A DNA stretch of 12,450 bases. Source: an uncultured Methylophaga sp. Its GTDB lineage: Bacteria; Pseudomonadota; Gammaproteobacteria; Nitrosococcales; Methylophagaceae. Positions 1-7,603 of the stretch are shown here, in pieces. The position numbers and the translations under genes were made by a program. The stretch is taken from the NCBI GenBank assembly GCA_947631375.1, contig CANRLD010000039.1, forward strand, positions 1 through 12,450, given 5' to 3'. How positions within the stretch are numbered: position 1 is the stretch's first letter; the number at the start of each line of letters is the position of its first letter. The notes beneath the pieces are model-generated. The model saw only the letters and a list, made by a program, of their open reading frames with translations, was not told the DNA's origin and did not search any database.

Positions 1-168
1 TTTTCGTCCCCGCCCTAGTAGCAGTCCTACGATAAAGGTGGCTGCCAATGACCAGAGGATTCGGTGTGACAACACCTCAAGCGGGGATACGCTACTTAAA
101 TAGCTGAACAGCAGCGGGAAACAGCCCCAAATAACGTAGGCAGCAATTGCAAATAGCAAACCTTGCAT
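1..168 (-). CDS. rarD: RarD-like EamA/DMT-family permease, N-terminal fragment (runs off left edge)
   Basis: Reading the minus strand from the ATG at 168-166 gives 56 codons, open to the window edge. The product begins MQGLLFAIAAYVIWGCFP and continues with SPLEVLSHRILWS at about residues 29-41. This matches the N-terminus of RarD-type transporters: a first membrane helix with an AAYxIWG core, then a P-x-E-x-L-x-H-R-x-x-W-S segment leading into helix 2. RarD was named in relation to chloramphenicol sensitivity, but its substrate is not firmly known; the family consists of inner-membrane drug/metabolite transporters. An AGG at 178-176, 7 bases before the ATG, is a weak ribosome site. The frame stays open upstream to a GTG at 264-262, so a start 32 codons earlier cannot be excluded. 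The gene diverges from nuoA and has no evident functional link to complex I. The family call is fairly secure; the exact start is less so. Confidence 0.8.
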   Translation of the reverse strand, partial: MQGLLFAIAAYVIWGCFPLLFSYLSSVSPLEVLSHRILWSLAATFIVGLLLGRGRK

Positions 169-203
169 GAAGAAACCTAAAATACTGAGAGAGAAACGAT
201 AAA

Positions 204-224
204 AGACGCTAAAAGATAGCGTCT
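204..224 (-). terminator. perfect 8-bp hairpin in the rarD leader; terminator- or attenuator-like
   Basis: Arms AGACGCTA (204-211) and TAGCGTCT (217-224) are perfect inverted repeats around a 5-base loop. Read on the minus strand, the stem is followed by a short T run (TCTTTTATC). That resembles a weak intrinsic terminator lying 35 bases before the rarD ATG. No T run follows it on the + strand. Half the pairs are A-T and the U tract is short, so its strength as a terminator is doubtful. It could be a leader attenuator, a terminator of a lost upstream gene, or simply a palindrome. If rarD starts at the upstream GTG (264), the hairpin would lie inside the coding sequence. Confidence 0.35.
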
Positions 225-290
225 CAGGGTTACAGTTTAGATACAGGCGGTCATGAAAAATCACGTTGCCTCTGCATATAGTGCCCGCCT

Positions 291-296
291 ATTATA
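291..296 (-). promoter_or_regulatory. candidate -10 box for rarD (TATAAT)
   Basis: The minus strand reads a perfect TATAAT here, inside the near-palindrome CCTATTATAGG at 288-298. It lies about 120 bases before the rarD ATG at 168 and would give a leader that includes the 204-224 hairpin. No good TTGACA-like box is seen 16-18 bases upstream, so the support is the -10 match alone. The palindrome could also be a small operator. Confidence 0.25.
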
Positions 297-549
297 GGTA
301 ATATTACGCAACAGACCATCATTATCCATATGGCTGCAAACGGTTTTTGATGCAGTGAACTTGAAAGCTGTCTGGCTTTTTGCAGTCGGAATATGGGGGT
401 TGTCGTTTCAAGCGAAGCGGCAACATAGCTGTTTGGAAAGCGAATCGCGCAGTGTTATGACTATCGCAGAATCATTGACACCTTGTGGGAAAGCGTGTTT
501 TTCTATGCCGTTGAACTTGAGGCAAGTCAATAATTCTGCATTTGATGCC

Positions 550-578
550 TTCAAATAAAGCGCATTACTGTGTACTAT
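550..578 (+). promoter_or_regulatory. weak sigma70-like promoter candidate for the nuo operon
   Basis: TTCAAA (550-555) and TACTAT (573-578) each match the sigma70 consensus at four of six bases and are separated by 17 bases. They would place a transcript start near 585, about 85 bases before the nuoA ATG. It is the best-spaced pair I found by eye in the last 120 bases before nuoA. It is a weak match, and other arrangements or an activator-dependent promoter further upstream are equally possible. Confidence 0.22.
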
Positions 579-670
579 CAAGGATTGATTGAACAGAGTT
601 TGAACTGCTCAGAACAAGCAGAGTTATCAGTGCACAAGAGCGCTAAAATTCGAGAGACTGGAAAGGCGGC

Positions 671-1027
671 ATGTTAGAGGGATACCTCCCCATTTTGTTG
701 TTTATCATTATTGGCATTGGCTTCGGTGTGATGCCATTGCTCGCGGGCTTTATTATTGCTCCCCATCGTCCAGATGATGAAAAACGTTCGAGTTACGAAT
801 GTGGCTTTGAACCCTTTGATGATGTACACAGCAAGTTTGATGTGCGTTATTACCTAGTGGCAATTCTGTTTATTATTTTCGATTTGGAAATCGCATTTTT
901 ATTCCCCTGGGCCATTGTGCTGGATGAAATTGGCGTATTTGGTCTGCTATCCATGTTTCTGTTTCTGGGCATTTTGATCGTGGGCTTTATCTATGAGTGG
1001 AAAAAAGGAGCACTGGAATGGGAATAG
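671..1027 (+). CDS. nuoA: NADH-quinone oxidoreductase subunit A
   Basis: This 118-residue, three-helix inner-membrane subunit sits at the junction between the peripheral and membrane arms of complex I, next to NuoH and the quinone cavity. It has the usual family length. The hallmarks are present: the loop SSYECGFEPFD (40-50) between helices 1 and 2, whose conserved Cys (44) is exposed in the deactive form of related enzymes, then FDLEIAFLFPW (70-80) with the conserved Asp71 and Glu73, and the C-terminal YEWKKGALEWE. A GGAAAGG stretch at 660-666 just before the ATG is the ribosome site. It is the first gene of the operon, and its end overlaps the nuoB start by 10 bases. The identification is secure. 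Confidence 0.97.
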   Translation: MLEGYLPILLFIIIGIGFGVMPLLAGFIIAPHRPDDEKRSSYECGFEPFDDVHSKFDVRYYLVAILFIIFDLEIAFLFPWAIVLDEIGVFGLLSMFLFLGILIVGFIYEWKKGALEWE

Positions 1028-1506
1028 AAGGTGTTCTGCAAGAAGGCATTGTTACCACCTCAGCAGATAAACTCATTAACTGGGCTCGTACCGGTTCATT
1101 ATGGCCGATGACTTTCGGGCTGGCCTGTTGCGCTGTTGAAATGATGCATGCCGGCGCGGCACGTTATGATCTTGACCGTTTTGGCATTGTGTTTCGTCCC
1201 AGTCCACGTCAATCGGACGTGATGATTGTGGCTGGAACGCTGGTCAACAAAATGGCGCCAGCATTGCGGAAAGTCTATGACCAGATGTCAGAGCCTCGCT
1301 GGGTGATCTCTATGGGTTCCTGCGCCAATGGTGGGGGTTATTATCATTATTCCTACTCAGTTGTGCGTGGTTGTGATCGAATTGTCCCGGTTGATATTTA
1401 TGTTCCTGGTTGTCCACCAACAGCCGAAGCTCTGCTTTACGGCATTATTCAGTTACAGAAAAAAATCCAGCGAACCAGCACCATTGCCAAAAGTACAAAT
1501 TCATAA
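1018..1506 (+). CDS. nuoB: NADH-quinone oxidoreductase subunit B (N2 cluster)
   Basis: NuoB carries the terminal [4Fe-4S] cluster N2, which hands electrons to quinone at the NuoB/NuoD interface. The four ligands are visible: the adjacent pair in GLACCAVEMM (Cys37, Cys38), Cys102 in MGSCANGGGYY and Cys132 in YVPGCPPTAEALLYG. I chose the ATG at 1018 because AAGGAG at 1004-1009 sits 8 bases before it and the protein then begins MGIEGVLQEG, the usual family N-terminus, giving 162 residues. An in-frame ATG at 997 would add seven residues, but lacks family support and lies deeper in nuoA. The gene overlaps nuoA by 10 bases, which suggests coupled translation. The shadow frame at 1328-1528 is not a gene. 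Confidence 0.97.
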   Translation: MGIEGVLQEGIVTTSADKLINWARTGSLWPMTFGLACCAVEMMHAGAARYDLDRFGIVFRPSPRQSDVMIVAGTLVNKMAPALRKVYDQMSEPRWVISMGSCANGGGYYHYSYSVVRGCDRIVPVDIYVPGCPPTAEALLYGIIQLQKKIQRTSTIAKSTNS

Positions 1507-1515
1507 GGTTGCTGC

Positions 1516-2184
1516 ATGGAATCGCTAAAACAGAAATTGCAACAGCACTTTGCCAACAGACTGGTGGATTGTGATGAAGCTCATGGAGAACTGACGGTCT
1601 ACATTGAAAGTGAGCAGGTAATTCCGGTGTGCCGTGAACTTCGTGACAGATTCGGTTTTACCCAGTTAATTGACTTGTGTGGCGTGGACTATTCAGCGTA
1701 TGGCAGCAGTGGTTGGGAAACCAAGCAAGCGACCGAGCATGGTTTTAGTCGTGCTCGTGAAACCATGCCACAGCTGGAAGAGGTGGCCGAAGGCTTTCGC
1801 TATGCTGTGGTTTATCACCTGTTATCAATTGAACACAACCAGCGGCTGAGGCTAAAAGTTAACTTGATTGCCGATACGCCGATCATTGATTCGGTCACTT
1901 CTGTCTGGCATTCGGCCGACTGGTATGAACGCGAAGCATTTGATCTGTTCGGTATTTTGTTTAAAGGCCATCACGATTTACGCCGTATTCTGACCGATTA
2001 CGGTTTTGTCGGTCATCCGTTTCGTAAGGATTTTCCACTTATCGGTAATGTCGAAATGCGCTATGACCCTGAACAGAAGCGCGTGATTTACGAGCCGGTC
2101 AGTATTGAACCAAGAACGCTCGTTCCCCGGGTGATTCGAGATGACAGCCGCTATTTGCAGCCCGATCGTGAGATCAAAAAATAA
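1516..2184 (+). CDS. nuoC: NADH-quinone oxidoreductase subunit C (30 kDa subunit)
   Basis: NuoC is a cofactor-free connecting-arm subunit that packs against NuoD and supports the quinone module. The 222-residue product shows the family signature WHSADWYEREAFDLFGI (131-147), followed by DLRRILTDYGFVGHPFRKDF (154-173). After DLCGVDY (53-59) there is an insertion of roughly 30 residues (GSSGWETKQATEHGFSRARE and on) before RYAVVYHLLS. I associate this form with beta- and many non-enteric gammaproteobacterial NuoC proteins. It is a free-standing gene, not the fused nuoCD of enterics. A TAAGG at 1504-1508, overlapping the nuoB stop, is the ribosome site, 7 bases before the ATG. Its stop codon shares one base with the nuoD start. 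Confidence 0.97.
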   Translation: MESLKQKLQQHFANRLVDCDEAHGELTVYIESEQVIPVCRELRDRFGFTQLIDLCGVDYSAYGSSGWETKQATEHGFSRARETMPQLEEVAEGFRYAVVYHLLSIEHNQRLRLKVNLIADTPIIDSVTSVWHSADWYEREAFDLFGILFKGHHDLRRILTDYGFVGHPFRKDFPLIGNVEMRYDPEQKRVIYEPVSIEPRTLVPRVIRDDSRYLQPDREIKK

Positions 2185-3437
2185 TGGCCGAAATTAAAAA
2201 CTATACGATGAACTTTGGCCCGCAGCATCCGGCGGCACATGGCGTGTTGCGTTTGATTCTGGAAATGGAAGGTGAAGTTATCGCGCACGCTGATCCCCAT
2301 ATCGGCCTGCTGCATCGTGGTACCGAGAAACTGGCGGAATCGAAACCCTACAACCAGAGTATCGGTTATATGGATCGCCTGGATTACGTATCCATGATGT
2401 GTAACGAACACGCGTATGTGATGGCGATTGAAAAGCTGCTGGGAATTGAAGCACCGATCCGTGCGCAATATATCCGCGTTTTGTTTGATGAAATGACGCG
2501 TATTCTAAATCACCTGATGTGGTTAGGCGCTCATGGTCTTGATATTGGCGCGATGACGGTGTTTTTATACTGCTTCCGCGAACGTGAAGATCTGATGGAT
2601 TGCTATGAAGCGGTCTCTGGAGCGCGTATGCACGCGACTTACTATCGGCCTGGTGGTGTCCACCGCGACCTGCCGGACAGCATGCCACAATATCAGGCGT
2701 CCAAATGGCACTCGGCTGCTGAAGTAAAGCAAAAAAATCGTAATCGTGAAGGCAGCCTGCTGGATTTTATTGAAGACTTTTGCCAGCGTTTCCCCAAATG
2801 TGTCGATGAGTATGAAACATTACTCACAGACAACCGTATCTGGAAACAGCGTACCGTAGGAGTCGGAGTGGTCTCAGCCGAACGCGCTTTACAGCTCGGG
2901 TTTACCGGACCGATGTTGCGTGGCAGTGGTGTGGAATGGGATTTACGGCGTAAACAACCGTACGCCGTGTATGACCAGCTCGACTTTGATATTCCCGTGG
3001 GCACGGAAGGGGATTGCTACGACCGCTATTTGGTGCGAGTCGCAGAAATGCGTCAGTCCAATCACATCATGCAGCAATGTATTGCCTGGTTACGTGCGAA
3101 TCCTGGTCCTGTGATTATTGATAATGCCAAAGTGGCACCGCCCAAACGGGCGCAGATGAAAGATGATATGGAAGCATTGATCCATCATTTCAAACTGTTC
3201 ACCGAAGGTTATTGTGTGCCTGAAGGGGAAGTGTACAGCGCGGTAGAGCATCCTAAGGGCGAGTTCGGTATCTACATGGTGTCTGATGGTGCCAATAAAC
3301 CTTATCGTGTCAAGATTCGAGCCCCAGGCTTCCCGCATCTAGCAGCAATGAATGAAATGGCCAAAGGCCATTTATTGGCCGACGTGGTCGCGATTATCGG
3401 AACCATGGATATTGTTTTCGGGGAGATTGACCGATGA
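2184..3437 (+). CDS. nuoD: NADH-quinone oxidoreductase subunit D (49 kDa subunit)
   Basis: NuoD is related to the large subunit of [NiFe] hydrogenases but lacks the metal site, and with NuoB it forms the quinone headgroup pocket. At 417 residues it has the full family length. NFGPQHPAAHG (10-20) contains the expected quinone-site histidine (His19), and MDRLDY ends in Tyr68. The spacing of 49 residues equals that of the quinone-binding His38/Tyr87 pair in Thermus Nqo4. GDCYDRYLVR in the second half and the C-terminal IDIVFGEIDR-like end (here MDIVFGEIDR) are also typical. Start and upstream stop share one base (TAATG) and no strong ribosome site is seen, so initiation probably depends on ribosomes finishing nuoC. 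It overlaps nuoE by ATGA. Confidence 0.97.
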   Translation: MAEIKNYTMNFGPQHPAAHGVLRLILEMEGEVIAHADPHIGLLHRGTEKLAESKPYNQSIGYMDRLDYVSMMCNEHAYVMAIEKLLGIEAPIRAQYIRVLFDEMTRILNHLMWLGAHGLDIGAMTVFLYCFREREDLMDCYEAVSGARMHATYYRPGGVHRDLPDSMPQYQASKWHSAAEVKQKNRNREGSLLDFIEDFCQRFPKCVDEYETLLTDNRIWKQRTVGVGVVSAERALQLGFTGPMLRGSGVEWDLRRKQPYAVYDQLDFDIPVGTEGDCYDRYLVRVAEMRQSNHIMQQCIAWLRANPGPVIIDNAKVAPPKRAQMKDDMEALIHHFKLFTEGYCVPEGEVYSAVEHPKGEFGIYMVSDGANKPYRVKIRAPGFPHLAAMNEMAKGHLLADVVAIIGTMDIVFGEIDR

Positions 3438-3943
3438 CAGCATTACAACTGACGGGATCAAAAGAGCAACTATTTACTGAAACAGTACGTCAGCAGCTGG
3501 ACAGCTGGATCAGCAAATACCCGCCCGGGCAAGTGCAATCTGCAGTGATACCGGCGTTACATATTCTACAGAATGCACATGATGGCTGGCTTAGCGAGGG
3601 CGTCATGCGTGCATTGGCTGAATATCTGGATGTGCCGGCGATCAGCATCTTTGAAGTGGCAACATTTTATTCGATGTTTGAACTTACACCGGTTGGTAAA
3701 CACAAAATTAACGTGTGTACCAATATTTCTTGCCAACTTTGCGGCTCTCAACAAATCGTTGAACATTTACAAAAACGGTTGGGGATTGGCTTTGGGGAAA
3801 CAACGCTGGATGGCAAATTTACCCTGAAGGAAGTCGAATGCCTTGGTGCTTGTGTAGGAGCGCCAATGCTGCTGCTGGATCGTGACTACCATGAATTGTT
3901 GACCCCAGAAAAAATCGACGCCATTTTGGACGGGGTGAAATGA
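3434..3943 (+). CDS. nuoE: NADH-quinone oxidoreductase subunit E (24 kDa subunit, N1a)
   Basis: NuoE holds the [2Fe-2S] cluster N1a, which lies close to the FMN of NuoF on the side away from the main electron chain. The thioredoxin-like ferredoxin ligands are all present: Cys95 and Cys100 in VCTNISC, and Cys136 and Cys140 in ECLGAC. The helical N-terminal half contains EVATFYSMFELTPVGKH (74-90), which is diagnostic for the family. The length of 169 residues is normal. Start and end both overlap the neighbouring genes by four bases (ATGA with nuoD and with nuoF), the arrangement expected for a tightly coupled E-F-G module. Confidence 0.97.
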   Translation: MTALQLTGSKEQLFTETVRQQLDSWISKYPPGQVQSAVIPALHILQNAHDGWLSEGVMRALAEYLDVPAISIFEVATFYSMFELTPVGKHKINVCTNISCQLCGSQQIVEHLQKRLGIGFGETTLDGKFTLKEVECLGACVGAPMLLLDRDYHELLTPEKIDAILDGVK

Positions 3944-5241
3944 CACAACTTAATCAAGTCTGCTTTCGCACTATGCACCTTGACCAGCCTTGGTCAATGG
4001 AAGCCTATCGCAGTGTTGGCGGCTATCAGATGCTGGAGAAAATCCTGCGGGAAAAAACCCGCCAGGAAACTATCATTGAAACAATCAAGAGTTCAGCATT
4101 ACGTGGTCGTGGTGGTGCCGGTTTCCCGACCGGTCTGAAGTGGAGCTTTATGCCACGCAGCATGCATGGTGACAAATATGTTGTCTGTAACTCTGATGAA
4201 GGCGAGCCGGGGACCTGTAAAGACCGCGATATTTTGCGTTATAACCCGCATCAGGTGATTGAAGGCATGATCATCGCTGGCTACGCGATTGGTGCCCAGC
4301 GTGGTTATAACTATATTCGGGGCGAGTTTTTTGAGCCGTTGCAGCGTTTTGAACAAGCGCTGACTGAAGCCAGAGAAGCGGGTTATCTGGGGAAAAATAT
4401 TCTCGGCAGCGGTTTTCATTTCGAGCTGCACAGTCATCCAGGAGCGGGTGCCTATATTTGTGGTGAAGAAACAGCACTCTTGGAATCACTGGAAGGCAAA
4501 AAAGGCCAGCCACGTTATAAACCGCCATTTCCGGCGGGCTATGGGCTGTATGGCCGACCTACAACGATTAACAATACTGAAACGCTGGCTTCCGTGCCAG
4601 TCATTTTGCAGCATGGCGCAGACTGGTTCCATGAGCTTGGCACGCCGAATAATGGTGGCCAGAAAATTTTCTGTGTAAGTGGTCATGTCAACAAGCCGGG
4701 CAACTATGAAGTGCCGCTGGGTATGCCCTTTGCTGAACTATTAGAGCTGGCTGGTGGTGTGCGTAATGGCAACAAGCTTAAAGCGGTGATTCCCGGTGGC
4801 AGTTCTACACCAGTCGTTCCGGCCGATATTATGCTGCAAGCGGAAATGAGTTACGACGGTCTTGGTAAGGTGGGTTCCATGCTGGGAGCCGGTTCGGTGA
4901 TTGTAATGGACGAAACAACCTGCATGGTCAAGGCGCTGGAACGCATCGCATATTTTTATTACGAAGAATCCTGTGGGCAATGCACACCATGCCGCGAAGG
5001 AACTGGCTGGTTATACCGGGTTGTCAAACGCATTGAAAACGGCGAAGGGCGGCAGGAAGATTTGGATCGGTTGGTAGATGTGGCGAACAACATAAACGGC
5101 AATACTATCTGTGCGCTGGGTGATGCTGCTGCCGCACCGGTTATCAGTTTTATTAAGCATTTTCGTGAAGAGTTTCAATATCACATTGATCATCAACGCT
5201 GTTTAGTGGCAGCGCCAGAATTGAAGCTAAATTATGGTTAA
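3940..5241 (+). CDS. nuoF: NADH-quinone oxidoreductase subunit F (51 kDa, NADH/FMN site, N3)
   Basis: NuoF oxidises NADH. It binds NADH and FMN and carries the [4Fe-4S] cluster N3, the entry point of the electron chain. The glycine-rich RGRGGAGFPTGLKW (55-68) is the nucleotide/FMN site, and NSDEGEPGTCKDRD (84-97) and AYICGEETALLESLEG (171-186) follow as in the family. N3 ligands are Cys345, Cys348 and Cys351 in ESCGQCTPCREG, and Cys391 in NTICALGDAAA. At 433 residues it is complete. The ATG overlaps the nuoE stop (ATGA). A short inverted repeat occurs about 40 bases into the gene (3980-3997). The stop overlaps the start of nuoG by 8 bases. Confidence 0.97.
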   Translation: MTQLNQVCFRTMHLDQPWSMEAYRSVGGYQMLEKILREKTRQETIIETIKSSALRGRGGAGFPTGLKWSFMPRSMHGDKYVVCNSDEGEPGTCKDRDILRYNPHQVIEGMIIAGYAIGAQRGYNYIRGEFFEPLQRFEQALTEAREAGYLGKNILGSGFHFELHSHPGAGAYICGEETALLESLEGKKGQPRYKPPFPAGYGLYGRPTTINNTETLASVPVILQHGADWFHELGTPNNGGQKIFCVSGHVNKPGNYEVPLGMPFAELLELAGGVRNGNKLKAVIPGGSSTPVVPADIMLQAEMSYDGLGKVGSMLGAGSVIVMDETTCMVKALERIAYFYYEESCGQCTPCREGTGWLYRVVKRIENGEGRQEDLDRLVDVANNINGNTICALGDAAAAPVISFIKHFREEFQYHIDHQRCLVAAPELKLNYG

Positions 5242-7603
5242 TATCGAGATAGATGGCATTCCACTCAAAGTGGATTCGACCAAAATGATTATTCAAGCCG
5301 CTGATGAGGCGGGAATTGATATTCCGCGTTTTTGTTACCACAAAAACCTGTCAATAGCGGCGAACTGTCGCATGTGCCTGGTCGAAGTTGATCAATCGCG
5401 CAAGGCGTTGCCCGCCTGTGCGACGCCAGTTGCTGAAGGCATGAAGGTATTTACCCAATCAGAAATGGCGCTGACCGCTCAACGCGGCGTGATGGAATTT
5501 CTACTGATTAATCATCCACTGGATTGCCCGGTCTGTGATCAGGGTGGTGAATGTGAACTACAGGATCTGTCTTTAGGCTACGGCAGTGGCGTGAGTCGGT
5601 TTAGTGAGAAAAAACGCGTCGTTAAAGATAAAGATATTGGGCCACTGATACAGACCGAAATGACCCGTTGCATTCACTGCACTCGCTGTGTGCGCTTTGG
5701 TCAGGAAATTGGCGGTATCAAAGAGTTAGGCGCAACCGGTCGTGGTGAGCACATGGAGATCGGCACCTATGTGGAGCACAGCCTGGCATCGGAGTTATCG
5801 GGCAATATTATTGACTTGTGCCCGGTGGGGGCATTGACCTCAAAACCATTTCGTTTCAAAGCGCGTGCCTGGGAAATGATCTCGCATCCATCGATTGCCA
5901 TTCACGATGCTGTCGGTTCAAGCGTAGAGGTACACACCCGGCAGAGTGAAGTGATGCGCGTGGTGGCGAGAGATAATGAAGCGATTAACCAAAGCTGGAT
6001 TTCAGACCGTGATCGTTTCAGTTATCTGGGTTTGAAGCACCCGCAACGGCTGCTCAGTCCAATGATTAAGCGAAATGGTGAATGGCAGAAGACGGATTGG
6101 CAGAGCGCGCTGGAGTTCGTTGTTGATGGGCTTAATCATATAAAAGCGAAGAACGGTGCTGATCAGGTTGCCGGTCTGATTTCGCCGACGGCAACATTGG
6201 AAGAAGGGTATTTGTTTCAAAAGTGGTTACGCGCTTTTGGCAGTTCAAACATTGATCATCGCCTCCGTGAACAGGATTTCAGGGATGCAGCACATGCGCA
6301 ATTTGAGCCGATAGCGCTGGCTGAGATTGAACAAAGCGATGCCATCATGCTGGTGGGTTGCAATATCCGTAGTGAAGCACCGCTGGTTGCCCATCGTATT
6401 CGTCAGGCTGCATGTTCAGGCAGTCTGGTCAGTGAGATCAACTTTACGCAGAATGATTTACTGATGCCGGTTGAACGGCAACTGACCGTGTCTTCGGCCC
6501 AGTTGCTTACTTTGCTTGGCGGTATGTTAAAAGCCTTGTCGCATCTGGATAACAATGTTGCAGCAAACTGGCAGCATGTCCTTCGTGATAAACCAGCATC
6601 AGCGACAGAGCAGAATCTCGCCATGCAATTATCCAATGCGCATAAACCACTAATGGTGGTGGGGGCCTTGGCAAATAACCATCCACAGGCCGCGATAATA
6701 CGCTCGCTTGCTGCGATTATTTGCCAACTGACTGGCACGAGATTACTGATTTTGCCGCAGGCAAATAGTCGTGCGCTGCACCTGGCGGGCGCGATTCCGG
6801 AACAAGCTGTTGAGCAGCAGAAAGCAGCAGGCAATGATCTGAATGCAAAAACGATCTGGGAAGCACAGTTACGTGCTTACTTGTTGTTTAATGTTGAACC
6901 AGAATTTGATTGTGCTGATCCGGCAGCGGCGCGTCTGGCTTTACAGCGAGCCGGCCTGGTCGTTGCAATTAACAATTTCGACAGTGACAGTCTGCGTGAT
7001 TATGCTGACGTATTACTGCCGCTGGCAGCATTTACTGAAACCTCGGGCACCTTTGTCGGGCTGGATCATCAGTGGCAATCTTTCACCGGAGCAGTTGCTC
7101 CGCCAGGTGAAAGTCGACCCGGCTGGAAAATTTTGCGAGTGCTGGGCAATATCGCCAATTTCTCCGGGTTTGATTATGTTTCTTCTGAGGGGGTGCAGCA
7201 GGACGTTGCGGATGAACTAACGCGTGCGTCAGCAACCCAAAATACACTTTATATACCAGATGAAATTGTGCTTGCTGATAGCGTGCAACTCATTTCAGAG
7301 GTTCCCATCTATCGCACTGACAGTCTGGTCAGGCATAGCAATGCGCTGCAGCTCACACCGGAAAACCAGTTCCTTGATACGGTACGACTGCATCCCCGGC
7401 TGGCGCAGCAATACCAGCTGACACAAGGCGCATCTGTCCAGATCCGTCAGGGAGCGTATACGGCATCAGCGACTGTTTTGTTGGATGAGCGGATAGCTGA
7501 CAACATGGTGTATCTCGCCGCCGCAACAGAGCTGAGCGCAACACTTGGTGCTGCATTTGGTGAGGTTGATGTGTCGAGCGTGGTGGAGACAGTCAATGCT
7601 TGA
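5234..7603 (+). CDS. nuoG: NADH-quinone oxidoreductase subunit G (75 kDa subunit, N1b/N4/N5)
   Basis: NuoG relays electrons from NuoF towards NuoI. The N-terminal ferredoxin domain has Cys34, Cys45, Cys48 and Cys62 for the [2Fe-2S] cluster N1b. HPLDCPVCDQGGEC gives His94, Cys98, Cys101 and Cys107 for N5, and Cys146, Cys149, Cys152 with Cys196 (DLCPVGAL) give N4. The rest is a degenerate molybdopterin-oxidoreductase-like domain. The extra CxxCxxxC...C motif for N7, found in the longer enteric NuoG, is absent: after residue 215 the protein goes straight into the HTRQSEVMRV region, as in the short, mitochondrial-like type. The length of 789 residues fits that type. The ribosome site before the ATG is poor and the gene overlaps nuoF by 8 bases, suggesting translational coupling. 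The second half diverges more, as is usual for this subunit. Confidence 0.96.
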   Translation: MVNIEIDGIPLKVDSTKMIIQAADEAGIDIPRFCYHKNLSIAANCRMCLVEVDQSRKALPACATPVAEGMKVFTQSEMALTAQRGVMEFLLINHPLDCPVCDQGGECELQDLSLGYGSGVSRFSEKKRVVKDKDIGPLIQTEMTRCIHCTRCVRFGQEIGGIKELGATGRGEHMEIGTYVEHSLASELSGNIIDLCPVGALTSKPFRFKARAWEMISHPSIAIHDAVGSSVEVHTRQSEVMRVVARDNEAINQSWISDRDRFSYLGLKHPQRLLSPMIKRNGEWQKTDWQSALEFVVDGLNHIKAKNGADQVAGLISPTATLEEGYLFQKWLRAFGSSNIDHRLREQDFRDAAHAQFEPIALAEIEQSDAIMLVGCNIRSEAPLVAHRIRQAACSGSLVSEINFTQNDLLMPVERQLTVSSAQLLTLLGGMLKALSHLDNNVAANWQHVLRDKPASATEQNLAMQLSNAHKPLMVVGALANNHPQAAIIRSLAAIICQLTGTRLLILPQANSRALHLAGAIPEQAVEQQKAAGNDLNAKTIWEAQLRAYLLFNVEPEFDCADPAAARLALQRAGLVVAINNFDSDSLRDYADVLLPLAAFTETSGTFVGLDHQWQSFTGAVAPPGESRPGWKILRVLGNIANFSGFDYVSSEGVQQDVADELTRASATQNTLYIPDEIVLADSVQLISEVPIYRTDSLVRHSNALQLTPENQFLDTVRLHPRLAQQYQLTQGASVQIRQGAYTASATVLLDERIADNMVYLAAATELSATLGAAFGEVDVSSVVETVNA

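Larger units (their letters stand above)
169..670. other. divergent intergenic region between rarD and nuoA, no convincing gene
   Basis: About 500 bases separate the rarD ATG from the nuoA ATG. No tRNA cloverleaf, no secG and no recognisable protein is seen. A GTG-initiated + frame at 355-558 (67 codons) gives a Cys/Ser-rich product unlike any family I know and has no ribosome site. A different + frame at 429-533 gives a more protein-like peptide ending DTLWESVFFYAVELEASQ, but it lacks a start and follows a stop, so at best it is a gene remnant. The region most likely holds the promoters of both flanking transcription units. The marked sites (the 204-224 hairpin, the TATAAT at 291-296 and the weak nuo promoter candidate at 550-578) are all I can support in it. 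Confidence 0.6.

Noticed and set aside
204..224. Inverted repeat as an insertion-sequence end or recombination site
   Set aside because: Only 8-bp arms, no second copy in the window, no transposase or integrase nearby and no target duplication.
357..385. AAAGC/GCTTT stem followed by a T run as a + strand terminator
   Set aside because: Five-pair stem rich in A-T with no gene upstream on that strand to terminate.
356..520. TGAACTTGA repeated at 356-364 and 512-520, plus other TTGAAC copies before nuoA, as regulator boxes
   Set aside because: Short, irregularly spaced and without dyad symmetry; expected by chance in a sequence of this length.
355..558. 67-codon GTG-initiated + frame upstream of nuoA as a small gene
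   Set aside because: No ribosome site, odd Cys/Ser-rich composition, no recognisable family or membrane topology; compatible with a chance open frame.
600..625. CTGCT/AGCAG stem in the nuoA leader as a riboswitch or attenuator
   Set aside because: Only five continuous pairs with a bulge beyond them and no T run; too weak to call.
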